Notes: generated by a model not told the origin, from the letters alone. 64,000 nucleotides of DNA from Muribaculaceae bacterium (GCA_017443765.1 JAFSYB010000054.1:1-64000); one strand, 5' to 3'; positions 44,083 to 54,465 are shown, counted from the stretch's first letter. Translations and numbers: made by a program.

Positions 44083-45003
44083 ATGAAAAAGAAGCGTACC
44101 TATATCAGTTTCGACTGGGCGTTGAAACGTCTGCTGCGCGACAAGGCCAACTTTGACGTGCTTGAGGGTTTCCTCACCACATTGCTTGGTGAGCCCATGA
44201 AGATTGCCGACATCCTCGAGAGCGAGAGCAACCGCGAGCGTGAAGAGAGCAAGCAGAACCGTGTGGACTTGCTTGCACGCAACGACGGCGGCGACCTGTT
44301 CCTGATTGAGGTGCAAGGCGAGAACGAGTTTGCCTATTTCCAACGCATGCTTTTCGGAACATCACGGTTGGTGACCGAGCATATTGAGCGCGGCGAAAAT
44401 TATGACCACATCAAGAAAGTCTATTCCATCAACATCGTCTATTTCGACCTTGGGCAAGGCAAGGACGTGATTTACCACGGCAAAACTGAGTTCCGGGGTA
44501 TCAATCACAACGATGTGCTGAAACTTTCACCCTTTCAGCAGCAAAAATTTGACGTCACCGAGGTGTATGAACTTTATCCTGAATACTACATCTTGAAAGT
44601 CAATGATTTCAATCGTTGGTCGAAAGTTCCACTCGACCAGTGGCTTTATTTCTTGTCCACGAGCGAGATTCCCGACGATGCCGACGCTCCCGGCTTAAAA
44701 GAGGCGCGCAAAAAGTTGAATTTGGCCCGAATGAGCAAGGAAGAGAGTGCGGCCTACGACCGCTACTGGATGGACCGGCACATCCTCACCAACCAAATGG
44801 TCACGGCACGTGGCGAGGGATTGATGGAAGGACGTGCCCAGGGACTGACGGAGGGACGCGCCGAGGGACAGATGGAGGGACGCGCCGAGGGACGCGCCGA
44901 GGAAAAGAAGAATATGGCCAAAAAGATGCTTGCAATGGGGCTCGGCCCGGATATCATCATGCAGGCAACTGGACTCGACATAAAAGCACTTGAGCAACTC
45001 TGA
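44083..45003 (+). CDS. Rpn family / PD-(D/E)XK nuclease family transposase-like protein
   Basis: This 306-residue protein has an N-terminal PD-(D/E)XK nuclease domain with SFDWALKRLLRDKANFDVLE, then the active-site region NRVDLLARNDGGDLFLIEVQ (Asp62, Glu76, Gln78) and FAYFQRMLFGTSRLVTEHIE. The family includes recombination-promoting nucleases such as RpnA, which stimulate RecA-independent DNA transfer. A helical linker is followed by short repeats EGLMEGRAQG, LTEGRAEG and QMEGRAEGRAE, and a terminal helix. It is common in multiple copies in Bacteroidales genomes. It stands alone with its own promoter. Confidence 0.88.
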   Translation: MKKKRTYISFDWALKRLLRDKANFDVLEGFLTTLLGEPMKIADILESESNREREESKQNRVDLLARNDGGDLFLIEVQGENEFAYFQRMLFGTSRLVTEHIERGENYDHIKKVYSINIVYFDLGQGKDVIYHGKTEFRGINHNDVLKLSPFQQQKFDVTEVYELYPEYYILKVNDFNRWSKVPLDQWLYFLSTSEIPDDADAPGLKEARKKLNLARMSKEESAAYDRYWMDRHILTNQMVTARGEGLMEGRAQGLTEGRAEGQMEGRAEGRAEEKKNMAKKMLAMGLGPDIIMQATGLDIKALEQL

Positions 45004-45130
45004 AGCAAGGCGACCACTTTTTTTATTGTCATCTTCTGAATATTTTGTAATTTTGTATTTTATTTGGGCATTCATTGAGAAAGCTCTTACCGCCCCGATG
45101 ATGCTATTGTGAAACTTAACTGACTGAGAA

Positions 45131-46471
45131 TTGGACCCTGACCCATTATCATATACCTCCTTGCTGCTTAGCCAACCACTGGCAGTCTTGCAGCAATCAC
45201 CCATCATTTTCCAAGCTCCCACCACCGGGAGCATCATTGCCATTATTGTCGCCTTGCTCGGCCTCCTGCTCTCGGCTTTCAATTCAGGCTCGGAGATTGC
45301 TTTCTTCTCACTCAAGAAACCACAAGTTGACGACATTGACGATGAACAGTCGCGGGAGCGCGTTGCCGAACTGCTGCGCAACCCCGAGCGCTTGCTGGCT
45401 ACCATTCTTATTGGTAACAACCTGGTAAACGTGATGATTATTATCGTGCTCAACTTTGCCATGAATCAGATGCTGAAGTTCACCAGTCCGGTTGCCGACT
45501 TTCTGGTGCAGACGGTGATTCTCACATTCTTAATCTTGCTCTTTGGCGAAATCATACCAAAGCTTTATGCCACAAGCCATAATGTAAAATTTGCATTGGC
45601 TGCCGCCGCACCGCTCGCGGTGGCCGTGAAAGTGTTCTCGCCCTTGTCGCGTGTCCTTGTGCGCAGCACACGAGTGATGAACCGGGTGGTGACACGGCAG
45701 AGCGACGACCTCTCGACCGACGACCTCTCCCGGGCTTTGGAGGTCAGCGATGTAAAAAATGAAGATGAGAAAGAGCTGCTCGAGGGCATTCTCACATTTG
45801 GCGAGAAAACGGTGAGTGAAATTATGCGACCACGCATCGACGTGGTGGATATAGACATCAACAGCACCTGGGATGAGGTGGTGGCCAAGGTTATCGAAAC
45901 CGGCTACTCACGCCTTCCCGTCTACGACGACCAGCCCGACAACATCAAGGGAATCCTCTACGCCAAGGACTTGCTGCCCTACATTGGCAAGCGCGACAGC
46001 AGGTTTCGCTGGCAGGAACTCATACGCCCTGCCTACTTTGTGCCTGAATCGCGCATGATTGACGACCTGCTCGAGGATTTCCGCAAGAAAAAGACCCACA
46101 TGGCCATCATCGTCGATGAGTATGGCTGCACGCAGGGCATTGCCACGCTCGAGGACGTGCTGGAGGAAATCGTGGGCGATATCGACGACGAATACGACAC
46201 CGAGGAGCACTTCTACACTCGCGTGAACCAAAACACCTATGTGTTCGACGGCAAGACGTTGCTGAGCGACTTCTGTCGCGTGCTCGCCCTCGATGATGAC
46301 GCACTGGGCAAGCACGGCGAGCAGGCCGAAACGCTTGCCGGACTGTTGCTTGATGTGAAAGGCGACTTCTTTACTGAGCAGGAATCACTTGATTACCTGC
46401 AATTCCAGTTCAAAGTGCTGAAAGTTGTTCATTATCGCATCGATAAGATACAGGTAACAATAACATCGTAA
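45131..46471 (+). CDS. gldE: GldE-like CNNM/CBS-domain membrane protein
   Basis: A TTG at 45131 gives MDPDPLSYTSLLLSQPLAVL, typical of GldE; no ATG fits. The 446-residue product has a CNNM domain with four membrane segments (LLSAFNSGSEIAFFSLKKPQ; FLILLFGEIIPKLYA). Two CBS domains follow (EIMRPRIDVVDIDI; VDEYGCTQGIATLEDVLEEI), then a CorC/HlyC C-terminal domain. GldE is tied to gliding motility/T9SS in Flavobacteriia, but homologues occur in non-gliding Bacteroidales, where a divalent-cation transport role is possible. It is followed after 5 bp by the PPTase gene, a conserved pairing. Confidence 0.88.
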   Translation: MDPDPLSYTSLLLSQPLAVLQQSPIIFQAPTTGSIIAIIVALLGLLLSAFNSGSEIAFFSLKKPQVDDIDDEQSRERVAELLRNPERLLATILIGNNLVNVMIIIVLNFAMNQMLKFTSPVADFLVQTVILTFLILLFGEIIPKLYATSHNVKFALAAAAPLAVAVKVFSPLSRVLVRSTRVMNRVVTRQSDDLSTDDLSRALEVSDVKNEDEKELLEGILTFGEKTVSEIMRPRIDVVDIDINSTWDEVVAKVIETGYSRLPVYDDQPDNIKGILYAKDLLPYIGKRDSRFRWQELIRPAYFVPESRMIDDLLEDFRKKKTHMAIIVDEYGCTQGIATLEDVLEEIVGDIDDEYDTEEHFYTRVNQNTYVFDGKTLLSDFCRVLALDDDALGKHGEQAETLAGLLLDVKGDFFTEQESLDYLQFQFKVLKVVHYRIDKIQVTITS

Positions 46472-46476
46472 ACGCT

Positions 46477-47109
46477 TTGCCTTTTGCCCATACATACCCC
46501 AACAGCGACGGCACCACCATCTGTGTGTGGAACGTGAGCGAGACCGTCGACGACCTGGAGGCAATGTGCCGCCACCGGGGTATTGATGCCCAAACTGTGA
46601 TGCGCACCATCAAGTCGCCCGCCCGACAGACGGAACGACTGGTTGAGTTGCTGCTGCTTTGCACCCTCTGCGGCCACCCCATCGAGCTGAGCCACACGCC
46701 CGGCGGCGCACCATACGTGATCGACGGCCCTGCACACTTGAGCATCACTCACACGCCAGGACTGGTGGCCATTGCCACACACCCGCAACAGCCAGTGGGC
46801 ATCGATGTCGAGCGCAGGACGACAAGGGTGCTCACGGTGAGAGAGAGATTTCTCACACCTGACGAGTTGAACTACATTCATGACAATGATATCTGTGGCA
46901 ATTTGGTGGCGTGGACAGCTAAAGAGGCTTTATTCAAGGTGGCCGGCAACCCCGATGCAGTAATGACCGACTTCACACTCGACACATACCCCACTGCGCC
47001 CAAAGGCACTGTGCACTTCACAGCACATTATGCCAAACGAACCTTCAACCTCGCCACCACCATTGAACAAGATACTGTACTCACTATAGCCACCGAGCAA
47101 ATCAATTGA
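46477..47109 (+). CDS. 4'-phosphopantetheinyl transferase superfamily protein
   Basis: The 210-residue product uses a TTG start at 46477. Motifs LSITHTPGLVAIATH, VGIDVERRT (metal-binding Asp/Glu) and VAWTAKEALFKVAG (the WxxKEA signature) are diagnostic of Sfp/AcpS-type transferases. It loads phosphopantetheine from CoA onto carrier proteins. The partner carrier is not in this window. It is probably co-transcribed with gldE. Confidence 0.88.
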   Translation: MPFAHTYPNSDGTTICVWNVSETVDDLEAMCRHRGIDAQTVMRTIKSPARQTERLVELLLLCTLCGHPIELSHTPGGAPYVIDGPAHLSITHTPGLVAIATHPQQPVGIDVERRTTRVLTVRERFLTPDELNYIHDNDICGNLVAWTAKEALFKVAGNPDAVMTDFTLDTYPTAPKGTVHFTAHYAKRTFNLATTIEQDTVLTIATEQIN

Positions 47110-47135
47110 AACTCAAAACCAAAAACTCAAATAAA

Positions 47136-48782
47136 ATGAAACTGACACGACTGTTCACACTCACCGCGCTGGCTGCACTCGCCAGCTGGCAGGCTGCAGA
47201 CGCCTGCACCAACCTCATCGTCGGCAAGAATGCCAGTGCCGATGGCAGCACCATCATCTCCTACGCCGCCGATTCCCACACGCTGTTCGGCGACCTGCAG
47301 TACCTGCCCGCCGCCGACCACCGGCCCGGCGAGATGCGCAAGGTCTATGACTGGGATTCGGGCATGTATCTGGGCGAGATTCCCGAAGTGGCTCACACCT
47401 TTGCCGTGGTGGGTAACACCAACGAGCATCAGGTGACCATCGGCGAGAGCACTTGGGGAGGCCGGCATGAGCTGGAGGACACCACTGGCATCGTGGATTA
47501 CGGCAGCCTGATTTACATCGCCCTGCAACGTTCACGCACAGCCCGCGAGGCACTCACCATCATGACCGACCTTGTGGCCCGTTATGGCTACCGCAGCGAG
47601 GGCGAGTCGTTCTCCATCGGCGATCCCAACGAGATTTGGGTAATGGATCTCATCGGCAAGGGTGGCAAGGACCGCGGTGCCGTTTGGGTGGCACAGCGCA
47701 TTCCCGACGACTGCATCAGCGGGCACGCCAACCACCCCCGCACGCACACCTTCCCCCTGAACGACAAGCAGAATTGCCTCTACTCCAAGGATGTCATCTC
47801 GTTTGCCCGGAAGATGGGTTACTTCAGCGGCAAGGATGCCGAGTTTGATTTCCAGCGTGCCTACGCCCCTGCCGATTATGGTGCCCTGCGCGGCTGCGAC
47901 GCCCGCGTGTGGAGCTATTTCAACCGCTTCAAGGCCGGCATGGACCGCTATCTGCCTTACCTCGACGGCAAGAAAGGTGCCGAAATCATGCCCCTGTATG
48001 TGAAGCCCGACCGCAAGGTGAGCGTGCGCGATGTGCAGGAGATGATGCGCGACCACTTCGAGGGGACACCCTTCGACATGACCAAGGACCCTGGTGCCAC
48101 TTGCTGGTACGATGTACCTTACCGTTGGCGACCGATGGACTTTGAGGTAGATGGCGTGAAATACACGCAGGAGCGCGCCATCGCCACACAGCAGACTGGC
48201 TGGGTGTTTGTGGCCCAGATGCGCTCCTGGCTGCCCGATGCCGTGGGCGGCGTGGTGTGGTTCGGCGTTGACGACGCCAACACAGCCGTGTTCGTGCCCT
48301 TCTATTGCAGCCTCACCCAGGTGCCCAAGAGCTACGCGCAAGGCACTGCCGACCTGTACACGCTAAACTGGGAAAGCGCCTTCTGGGTCAACAACTGGGT
48401 GGCCAACCAAGCTTACAACCGCTACTCGCAGATGATTGGCGACATTCGCCGCGTGCAGCACGAAATTGAGGATCCCTGGCACAACAACCAGGCCGCCATC
48501 GAGGCACAGGCACAGAAACTGGGCGACGGTGCCGCGCAGTTCCTCACCCGCTACAGCTGTGACCAGGCCCTGCTTGCCACCGCACGCTACAAGCAGCTCG
48601 GCGAGTATCTGCTGGTGAAATACCTCGATGGAAACATCAAGAAGGAGAAAGACGGACAATTCCAACGCAATGCCGCCGGCCAACCCGTGCAGCCCACTTA
48701 CGGCGGCTACACGCCCGACTATTTCCGCACCGTGGCCAAGGGCAGCGGCGACCGCCTGAAAGTGAAACAAGTGGAGGAATAA
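47136..48782 (+). CDS. C69 family dipeptidase
   Basis: The ATG at 47136 ([20 protein letters not shown]) is chosen over 47106 because it starts the signal peptide. Cleavage after ADA would expose [17 protein letters not shown], where the N-terminal Cys is the nucleophile of the Ntn-hydrolase fold. The 548-residue product also has [20 protein letters not shown] and [20 protein letters not shown], typical of peptidase family U34/C69 (PepD-like). It hydrolyses dipeptides in the periplasm or outside the cell. The next gene starts 4 bp after its stop. Confidence 0.9.
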   Translation: MKLTRLFTLTALAALASWQAADACTNLIVGKNASADGSTIISYAADSHTLFGDLQYLPAADHRPGEMRKVYDWDSGMYLGEIPEVAHTFAVVGNTNEHQVTIGESTWGGRHELEDTTGIVDYGSLIYIALQRSRTAREALTIMTDLVARYGYRSEGESFSIGDPNEIWVMDLIGKGGKDRGAVWVAQRIPDDCISGHANHPRTHTFPLNDKQNCLYSKDVISFARKMGYFSGKDAEFDFQRAYAPADYGALRGCDARVWSYFNRFKAGMDRYLPYLDGKKGAEIMPLYVKPDRKVSVRDVQEMMRDHFEGTPFDMTKDPGATCWYDVPYRWRPMDFEVDGVKYTQERAIATQQTGWVFVAQMRSWLPDAVGGVVWFGVDDANTAVFVPFYCSLTQVPKSYAQGTADLYTLNWESAFWVNNWVANQAYNRYSQMIGDIRRVQHEIEDPWHNNQAAIEAQAQKLGDGAAQFLTRYSCDQALLATARYKQLGEYLLVKYLDGNIKKEKDGQFQRNAAGQPVQPTYGGYTPDYFRTVAKGSGDRLKVKQVEE

Positions 48783-48786
48783 ACAC

Positions 48787-49995
48787 ATGGCACAATCCGG
48801 CTACAAGACTTTTTTGGCTCACTGCAAACGCTATGAGCTGGAGGGGCTGGTTTACCACTACGGCCTGCCCCTCGATTTGGCGCAACTCAAGAAGGTGCCA
48901 GTTGCCGAGTTGCGGCACTCCATTTTGGAGTTCGTGCACGAGCAAGCGCAACAATGGCTGGCCGACCTCACGCTCAACGACCTGCAAATGCTCCAATTGC
49001 TGCTTGAGGATGGTGCCGTTGACGTAGGCGAGATTCCCCAGGCACTGATGATTGAGGACTTGGGATTGGTGGATTTCAGCAGCGATGACGAGGAAGACGA
49101 TGACTACTTTGTGATGACACTTCACAGCGACATCCGCGAGCGGGTGGAGCCACTGCTCGATGCGGTTATAGCCCGCAAGCAGCAAGCTCACGAGCCGGTC
49201 ATCGAGGACGCCCTGCGTGGCATCCTCAACGTGGCCGGACGCATGCTCGACAACGAGGTGATGGAAATCTTGTGCCGGTTGCTTCCCGAACACGACAGCA
49301 GCATCACCCTCGACGACATCCGCAGCTTTATGGCACACTCCATGATTTTGCGCCACGCAGCCGGCTACATCACCGAGAACAACCAAACGATGCTTTACTC
49401 CCAACTTATCCCCCCCGAGAATTGGGAGATGGAAATCCGCGATACTGCCCCCTGGCCGTTTGATGACATCAACGAGATTCTTGCCCACGGCACCTATCCC
49501 TATTTCACCCCCACCCGACCCTGCGAGAAAGCCTTCTACCAGCTGCTTCGCGACATGGGCGGCTACGACCACGAAGAGGCACTGTGCGACCTCACCTATT
49601 ACTACACCGAGTTTCAGAACGCAGGCAAGTCTGTCATCAACATAGCCAAAGCCATCGTGGAAGACCTGAATTTAGACAGCACAGCCGATTTGGAAGCGGC
49701 ACTGCACGTGATTATGGATTTCAACAACAACATTCCCAAGTTCATCTTGCGTGGAAACTCCTCCTCCTGCATCCGGGACATCCAAATGGCTGCTGATGGG
49801 CTGCACATTCCCCACATTTCGTTCAGCGGCTACGACAGCATGGCTGGTGCAGCCGAGCGTGAATCCGCTTCTGGGCCGGCACCCATCGGCAGCTTCCCGC
49901 TGCCAATCTTTCCGATGAAGCGGGTGGGGCGCAACGACCCCTGCCCCTGTGGCAGCGGAAAGAAATACAAAAACTGCTGCGGAATGGAAAACTGA
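48787..49995 (+). CDS. SEC-C motif protein of unknown function
   Basis: The 402-residue protein is mostly helical ([40 protein letters not shown]) and ends in a SEC-C zinc-binding motif [24 protein letters not shown] motifs are found at the end of SecA and in many proteins of unknown role, where they bind zinc and sometimes SecB or ribosomes. There is no signal peptide. It starts 4 bp after the dipeptidase gene and converges on the 50081 gene. Confidence 0.8.
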   Translation: MAQSGYKTFLAHCKRYELEGLVYHYGLPLDLAQLKKVPVAELRHSILEFVHEQAQQWLADLTLNDLQMLQLLLEDGAVDVGEIPQALMIEDLGLVDFSSDDEEDDDYFVMTLHSDIRERVEPLLDAVIARKQQAHEPVIEDALRGILNVAGRMLDNEVMEILCRLLPEHDSSITLDDIRSFMAHSMILRHAAGYITENNQTMLYSQLIPPENWEMEIRDTAPWPFDDINEILAHGTYPYFTPTRPCEKAFYQLLRDMGGYDHEEALCDLTYYYTEFQNAGKSVINIAKAIVEDLNLDSTADLEAALHVIMDFNNNIPKFILRGNSSSCIRDIQMAADGLHIPHISFSGYDSMAGAAERESASGPAPIGSFPLPIFPMKRVGRNDPCPCGSGKKYKNCCGMEN

Positions 49996-50009
49996 TCCTT
50001 TCAGCCCAA

Positions 50010-50062
50010 AAACCATTTCGGTCCAAATCCACCTAAAATTGGAATTTGGGCCGAAATGGTTT
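50010..50062. terminator. Bidirectional stem-loop between convergent genes
   Basis: The arms 50010-50030 and 50041-50062 are inverted copies (core AACCATTTCGG against CCGAAATGGTT, with one bulge) around a short AT-rich loop. They lie 15 bp after one stop and 18 bp before the other, so they can serve both genes. Confidence 0.75.
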
Positions 50063-50080
50063 GATAGTGTGGGTTGAGTA

Positions 50081-53008
50081 TCACTTGCCGCTGCACACGG
50101 GGCGAATAAACTTGCCCATAAACGTGTACCCATCGCTCAGGATGTTTTGGTTTTCCTGATGATTACACACCAGGCTGGCAGCGGCGGCGCGGTCGTATTT
50201 CTTACCGATGTATACTCGGTGGGTCGAGGTCCAATAGGTGGTTTCGGCTGTGTCGTAGGCATCACCGTCACCCTCGTGCCAGCAGTAGTACAACGGGAAG
50301 CGTATGCTTCGCCCATTGGGTCCGGTGACGGTGTAACCGCTCCAGAACCGCCGTTGTGTGCCTGTGTCGTCCACTTCCTCATCAACGTAGGAGTATTCCC
50401 ATGTGCAGAGGTCGAGCAGCTCCTGCATCTCGTCGGCGGTGGGCAAGCGCCAAGGTGCGCCCCACTGCACGCTCGCGGCATCGTACTCGGTACCGGCGAT
50501 GTCGCCAAGCTGGATGCAGTTGTCGGCATAGCTGTAGTTCTGCACGATGTAGTCGTCTTCCCAATTGTAATAGTCGTTGCCCTTGGGCGTGGTCTCGCCC
50601 CAGGCATAACGGTCGCCGAATGGAGCACCGCCGGTAAATTCAACATCGCTGTAGTCGTCTTGGTTGCTCGCTCCCAGGTTGCATGAGGCCCACCGGGTGC
50701 CGCTGGGCAGACCCAGGTCCACAGCCTCGTGGTCATCGGTGGGGGTGTCCACGCCCAAAATCACGTTGATGACAATGTTCAAGTCATCGATGTCCACGTG
50801 CCCATTGCCGTCAACATCGGCCAGCGGGTAACGGGTCATGTCGGCATAGCTGAGCATGATGTTGACGAGGATATTCACATCATCGATATCCACACGCCCG
50901 TCACCGTTCACATCACCCTTGCGAAAGCTCTCGGCAGCCTTTTGCACAATGGTAAATGTGCAAGCGCTGGCCCCCACACGGTCCACAATGGTGAACTGCG
51001 CTCGCCGCTCGTGGAAGCCGTCAGGAAGGGCGTCGTAGGCAATGCGCAGCGTGTCGAGTGTGAGGTCGTTGGGCGTGCTGACGATGCGGCACCAGTCGCT
51101 GCCTCCTGTTGTGGGGTTGTCGTAGCCGAACATCGAGAAAATCTGCTGCTCCAGCACGCCGGCCTCGGCGGGCACTTCTATCTCGGTGGTGCCCACGGGC
51201 AGCAGGGTGAGCGGCGAGTGCGCAACGAGGGGCATGATGTAGTAGCTCGTGCCGTAGCCCTGCTGGAAGAAGCCGCTCACAGGCCGCCACTGGTCGCGGA
51301 TGCGGTAGTAGGCCGTGTTGTCGTGATTGCGCATTCGCGCCGTGGCAAACGACACATCGCACGAGTCGTTCCACTCGGGTATGCCATCAACCATGATGTA
51401 GAACTCCTCGTTCACCACCTGTGGCGTGAACTCAAACAGCGTGCCGCGCAGTGTGGTGGCGGTGCCGGTGGCCAGGTCGGTGACAAACCACCAGAACGAG
51501 TCCATTTTATCGCCGGGGTTGCCGTTCTCATCCACTTTACACAAATGCACACCCACATTAGAGATTTGGTCGGCGATAGCCTCGGCCTGGGCAGTCTCGA
51601 AAAACACCAGTGCGCCGTATACCACCATGGGACACGACGGCGCGGAGAAGCGCTCGGCGTAGGCGTTGATGCGCATGCGGTTCGACCCAGGGAATGTGCC
51701 TTCGCCATCGAGGTCGTAGGTCACGGGGTAGTCGTCGAGCAGGATATTGCTGACGTAGCCCTGGTACTCGGCCGACACCCGTATCTCGTCGCTCGATGTG
51801 CCATGTTCATTGGCCACGGTGAGCGCCACGGCCTGTTCATGCATCTGCTCGTAGCTCACCCAAGGGCATTCCTCGGTGCTGGTGGCCGGGGAGCAGTTGT
51901 TGAAAGCCCAGTTCCACTGCGTGGGGAAACCCTTGCTGGCGTCGCGATATTGCACCGGAATGAGCGGGCACACCATCGGCAGGTGAGTGTCATCGTAGCG
52001 GAACGTGGCGGGCGGCATGATTTTAGCCACCGGGGCGGTGCCGGTCACAGTCACGAAGCCCTGGCGGGTAATGGTGCTGGCGTGTCCCTCGGCATCGGTG
52101 ACGGTGAGCGCCACATCGTAGGTGCCATCATGCTTGTAATAGACTGCCGGCGCGGCCTCGGTCGAGCTTTCGGGTGTGCCGCCGGGGAAGTTCCACTGCC
52201 AGCTGGCCACTTCGCCAGCCGACATATCCACGAAATTCACCACCTCGCCGGTCGCGACTTCGATGCCATCAATTTCGGCCACACCGGTTATGGCCAAGCC
52301 GTCGATGAAGAACTCAGCCATATAGCCGCCCGTGCCGAAAGTGTCCTTGCTGCCTGGGCCGTAGACGAATTGCAGCCTCACCTGCTGTCCGGCCCAGTCG
52401 CCCAGGGGCAGCTCCAGCGCGTGCCAGCGCGTGCTGGCCTCGCCGGTTTCCTGCGTGCTGTTCCACAGTTCGGTGACGGTGGCAAAGTCGTCGGTCGAGG
52501 CATTGATAGTGAGCACGGCATAGTCGTTCATGTTTTGGCTGTAGCACACTTGCGCGTGCAACATGCCGTTGTCAGGAACAGCGATGGCCGGGCTGCCGGC
52601 TACGGCGATGCCGCGGCGGTAGGTCTGGTAAGGGCCGTCGATGTGCAACGACTGCACATCTGCCGGGTCGATGGCACTATACGGTTTGCTGGTCGATTTG
52701 GCCAAATCCCACCCGAACGTGTCGTCCTTGTCGCGTCCCAGCGTCCAGCCCATGCTGCCATTGTCGAAGTTCTCGCTCCACACGGTCTGCTGGCTTTGCG
52801 CCCCCTGCACACTGAAAGCGGCTTGCAGGGTCTGGGAGCTGGCGTGGCGCACACGGACTGCCAGAGTTTGGCGTCCTGCGGCACCCACCTTCACCACGGG
52901 TTGGGGCAATTGTGGCCGCGAGGTGAGCGAGCGCACCGCCTCGGGCAACCCGGCAACAGCCACGGCAACAGCACCCAAAGCGCAAATCGAAATCAAATAC
53001 TTCTTCAT
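50081..53008 (-). CDS. Large multidomain secreted protein: jelly-roll, PKD, internal dockerin and FISUMP-like domain
   Basis: The 975-residue product has a signal peptide (MKKYLISICALGAVAVAVAG). Residues about 75-235 form a choice-of-anchor-type jelly roll (WSENFDNGSMGWTLGRDKDD; EFFIDGLAITGV). A PKD-like domain follows (NFVDMSAGEVASWQWNFPGG; YDVALTVTDAEG). After further beta-rich segments come two dockerin-like units, GDVNGDGRVDIDDVNILVNI and ADVDGNGHVDIDDLNIVINV, at about residues 695-755. The last 215 residues form a Fibrobacter-paralogous (FISUMP)-like domain (VDLGLPSGTRWASCNLG; WRLPTADEMQELLDL). The internal dockerin position is unusual. A surface adhesin or glycan-binding role is likely but unproven. 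Confidence 0.82.
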   Translation of the reverse strand: MKKYLISICALGAVAVAVAGLPEAVRSLTSRPQLPQPVVKVGAAGRQTLAVRVRHASSQTLQAAFSVQGAQSQQTVWSENFDNGSMGWTLGRDKDDTFGWDLAKSTSKPYSAIDPADVQSLHIDGPYQTYRRGIAVAGSPAIAVPDNGMLHAQVCYSQNMNDYAVLTINASTDDFATVTELWNSTQETGEASTRWHALELPLGDWAGQQVRLQFVYGPGSKDTFGTGGYMAEFFIDGLAITGVAEIDGIEVATGEVVNFVDMSAGEVASWQWNFPGGTPESSTEAAPAVYYKHDGTYDVALTVTDAEGHASTITRQGFVTVTGTAPVAKIMPPATFRYDDTHLPMVCPLIPVQYRDASKGFPTQWNWAFNNCSPATSTEECPWVSYEQMHEQAVALTVANEHGTSSDEIRVSAEYQGYVSNILLDDYPVTYDLDGEGTFPGSNRMRINAYAERFSAPSCPMVVYGALVFFETAQAEAIADQISNVGVHLCKVDENGNPGDKMDSFWWFVTDLATGTATTLRGTLFEFTPQVVNEEFYIMVDGIPEWNDSCDVSFATARMRNHDNTAYYRIRDQWRPVSGFFQQGYGTSYYIMPLVAHSPLTLLPVGTTEIEVPAEAGVLEQQIFSMFGYDNPTTGGSDWCRIVSTPNDLTLDTLRIAYDALPDGFHERRAQFTIVDRVGASACTFTIVQKAAESFRKGDVNGDGRVDIDDVNILVNIMLSYADMTRYPLADVDGNGHVDIDDLNIVINVILGVDTPTDDHEAVDLGLPSGTRWASCNLGASNQDDYSDVEFTGGAPFGDRYAWGETTPKGNDYYNWEDDYIVQNYSYADNCIQLGDIAGTEYDAASVQWGAPWRLPTADEMQELLDLCTWEYSYVDEEVDDTGTQRRFWSGYTVTGPNGRSIRFPLYYCWHEGDGDAYDTAETTYWTSTHRVYIGKKYDRAAAASLVCNHQENQNILSDGYTFMGKFIRPVCSGK

Positions 53009-53069
53009 ACTCTATCAGTTTTCAGTTGTCAGTTTTTCAGTAAATCAGTAAACAGGCTCCAATTAAGCA

Positions 53070-54254
53070 TTATTTATAACGGTCGCTGAGGTTGTAGATT
53101 GCGGTGTAGATAGCTCGGTCGGCATCGGTGAGGGCGATGTTTCGTCGCGCCATCACACGCTCGGCGGTGGCGAGGAAGGCTGGCAGCGGCACATTCTTGA
53201 ACCCCGCCGAAGCACTGCCTTCCTGAAACGAGGCCACAAAATTGCGTGGAAAACCGGCACCATGCACGTTCACCCCCACTCCAAGCACGGTGGCGGTGTT
53301 AATCATGCAGTTCACGCCCGTTTTGCTGTGGTCGCCCATAATCAGGCCGCAAAATTGCAGCCCGGTGCGCAGGAAACGTTGCGCCGGGTAGTTCCACAGC
53401 CTTATCTCGCCATAGTCGTTCTTGAGGTTGCTGGCCGTGGTGCCTCCGCCCAGATTGCACCACTCGCCAATCACGGCGTCGCCCAGGAAACCGTCGTGCG
53501 CCTTGTTGCTGTAGCCAATCATCACCGTGTTCTCCACCTCGCCGCCAATCTTGCAGCATGGGCCCAAAGTGGTGGCGCCATAGACTTTTGTCCCCATGCG
53601 CACCTTGGCGTCGTGGCAGGCGGCAAAGGGTGCGCGGATACACGCCCCCTCCATCACCTCCACGTCGCGGCCGATGTAGATGTGCCCCTTGGTGGTGTTG
53701 AGGAAAGCGCCCTCCACACTCGCGCCCTGCTCAACGAAAACACGCGATGGCTCCCCCACCACCACATTGGTTTTCGACAGTGGTTGCGACTGGCGGCCGG
53801 CAGTGAGACGCACGAAGTCGGCCTCCAGCTCCGGGCCGTTAAACGCGAAAATGTCGGGCAGCGTCCGCAGCACGCGGGGTGTATCCGAAGCAAAAACCAC
53901 CTGGCTGTAGTGACGGTCGTCGAAGTCCTTGGCGCTGCCATTGAAAGCAATCAGTGTCTCGCCTGTCATCAGTGCCTCGCCGTGCCTTAGCGACAGTGCC
54001 TGGGCGGCGAGCGCCGGCGTGGGCACCACATGGCCGGCTATCAGCAAGTTGTGGTGGCAGGCACGCAGCGGGAACTTCTGTTTCAGATATGGCACCGTCA
54101 GGTAGCTGTAGGTGGCCTCGCCGAGCATTGCCTGCCATTTCTCGGCGATGGTGGTGATGCCCACGCGCAGCATTGCCGTGGGGCGCGTGTAGGTGAGCGG
54201 CAGCAGCTGACGGCGAATGTCGGTGTCGTCGAATATGATAATGTTCCGTTTCAT
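53070..54254 (-). CDS. GlmU-like putative sugar nucleotidyltransferase
   Basis: The 394-residue protein starts KRNIIIFDDTDIRRQLLPLT with YTRPTAMLRVGITTIAEKW, the divergent nucleotidyltransferase start of this Bacteroidetes GlmU-related family, which lacks a classical GxGTRM loop. The C-terminal half is a left-handed beta-helix (HIYIGRDVEVMEGACIRAPF; VMIGYSNKAHDGFLGDAVIG; GEWCNLGGGTTASNLKNDYG). It probably makes a nucleotide sugar or acyl-sugar for envelope synthesis; the exact reaction is unknown. It is transcribed ahead of the large surface-protein gene, 61 bp away. Confidence 0.85.
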   Translation of the reverse strand: MKRNIIIFDDTDIRRQLLPLTYTRPTAMLRVGITTIAEKWQAMLGEATYSYLTVPYLKQKFPLRACHHNLLIAGHVVPTPALAAQALSLRHGEALMTGETLIAFNGSAKDFDDRHYSQVVFASDTPRVLRTLPDIFAFNGPELEADFVRLTAGRQSQPLSKTNVVVGEPSRVFVEQGASVEGAFLNTTKGHIYIGRDVEVMEGACIRAPFAACHDAKVRMGTKVYGATTLGPCCKIGGEVENTVMIGYSNKAHDGFLGDAVIGEWCNLGGGTTASNLKNDYGEIRLWNYPAQRFLRTGLQFCGLIMGDHSKTGVNCMINTATVLGVGVNVHGAGFPRNFVASFQEGSASAGFKNVPLPAFLATAERVMARRNIALTDADRAIYTAIYNLSDRYK

Positions 54255-54282
54255 GAAAACAGCCTAACGCCAAAATCGGCGG

Positions 54283-54290
54283 CAAAATTA
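54283..54290 (-). promoter_or_regulatory. Candidate promoter of the GlmU-like gene
   Basis: The reverse strand reads TAATTTTG at 54290-54283, followed by CCGCC, about 28 bp before the ATG at 54254. The -33 match is poor. Confidence 0.4.
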
Positions 54291-54390
54291 ACGATTTGCC
54301 CCCATGTATGCAAGCGAAAAAAGCGGAAAAGTGGGGATTGTCGGCAAAAAAGAATGTTCGCTTCCCAAAGGAGGCATTTGCCCAAGAAAA

Positions 54391-54420
54391 TCCCCCGCAG
54401 CCTTGTGAAGCCGCAGGGGA
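54391..54420 (-). terminator. Terminator of the BspA-like gene
   Basis: On the reverse strand CCCCTGCGGCTT and AAGGCTGCGGGGG form a 12-bp stem with wobbles and a short loop, followed by ATTTTC. It lies 46 bp after the stop at 54466. Confidence 0.6.
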
Positions 54421-54465
54421 AAATACAGAATACTTGATGCTGGTTATGAAGAAGGTGCTTCAGCC

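Noticed and set aside
50729-53089. 786-codon open frame antisense to the large PKD/dockerin gene
   Set aside because: Same reason: it is the reverse complement of a GC-biased coding frame, with no signal peptide or motif. The other strand has clear domain structure.
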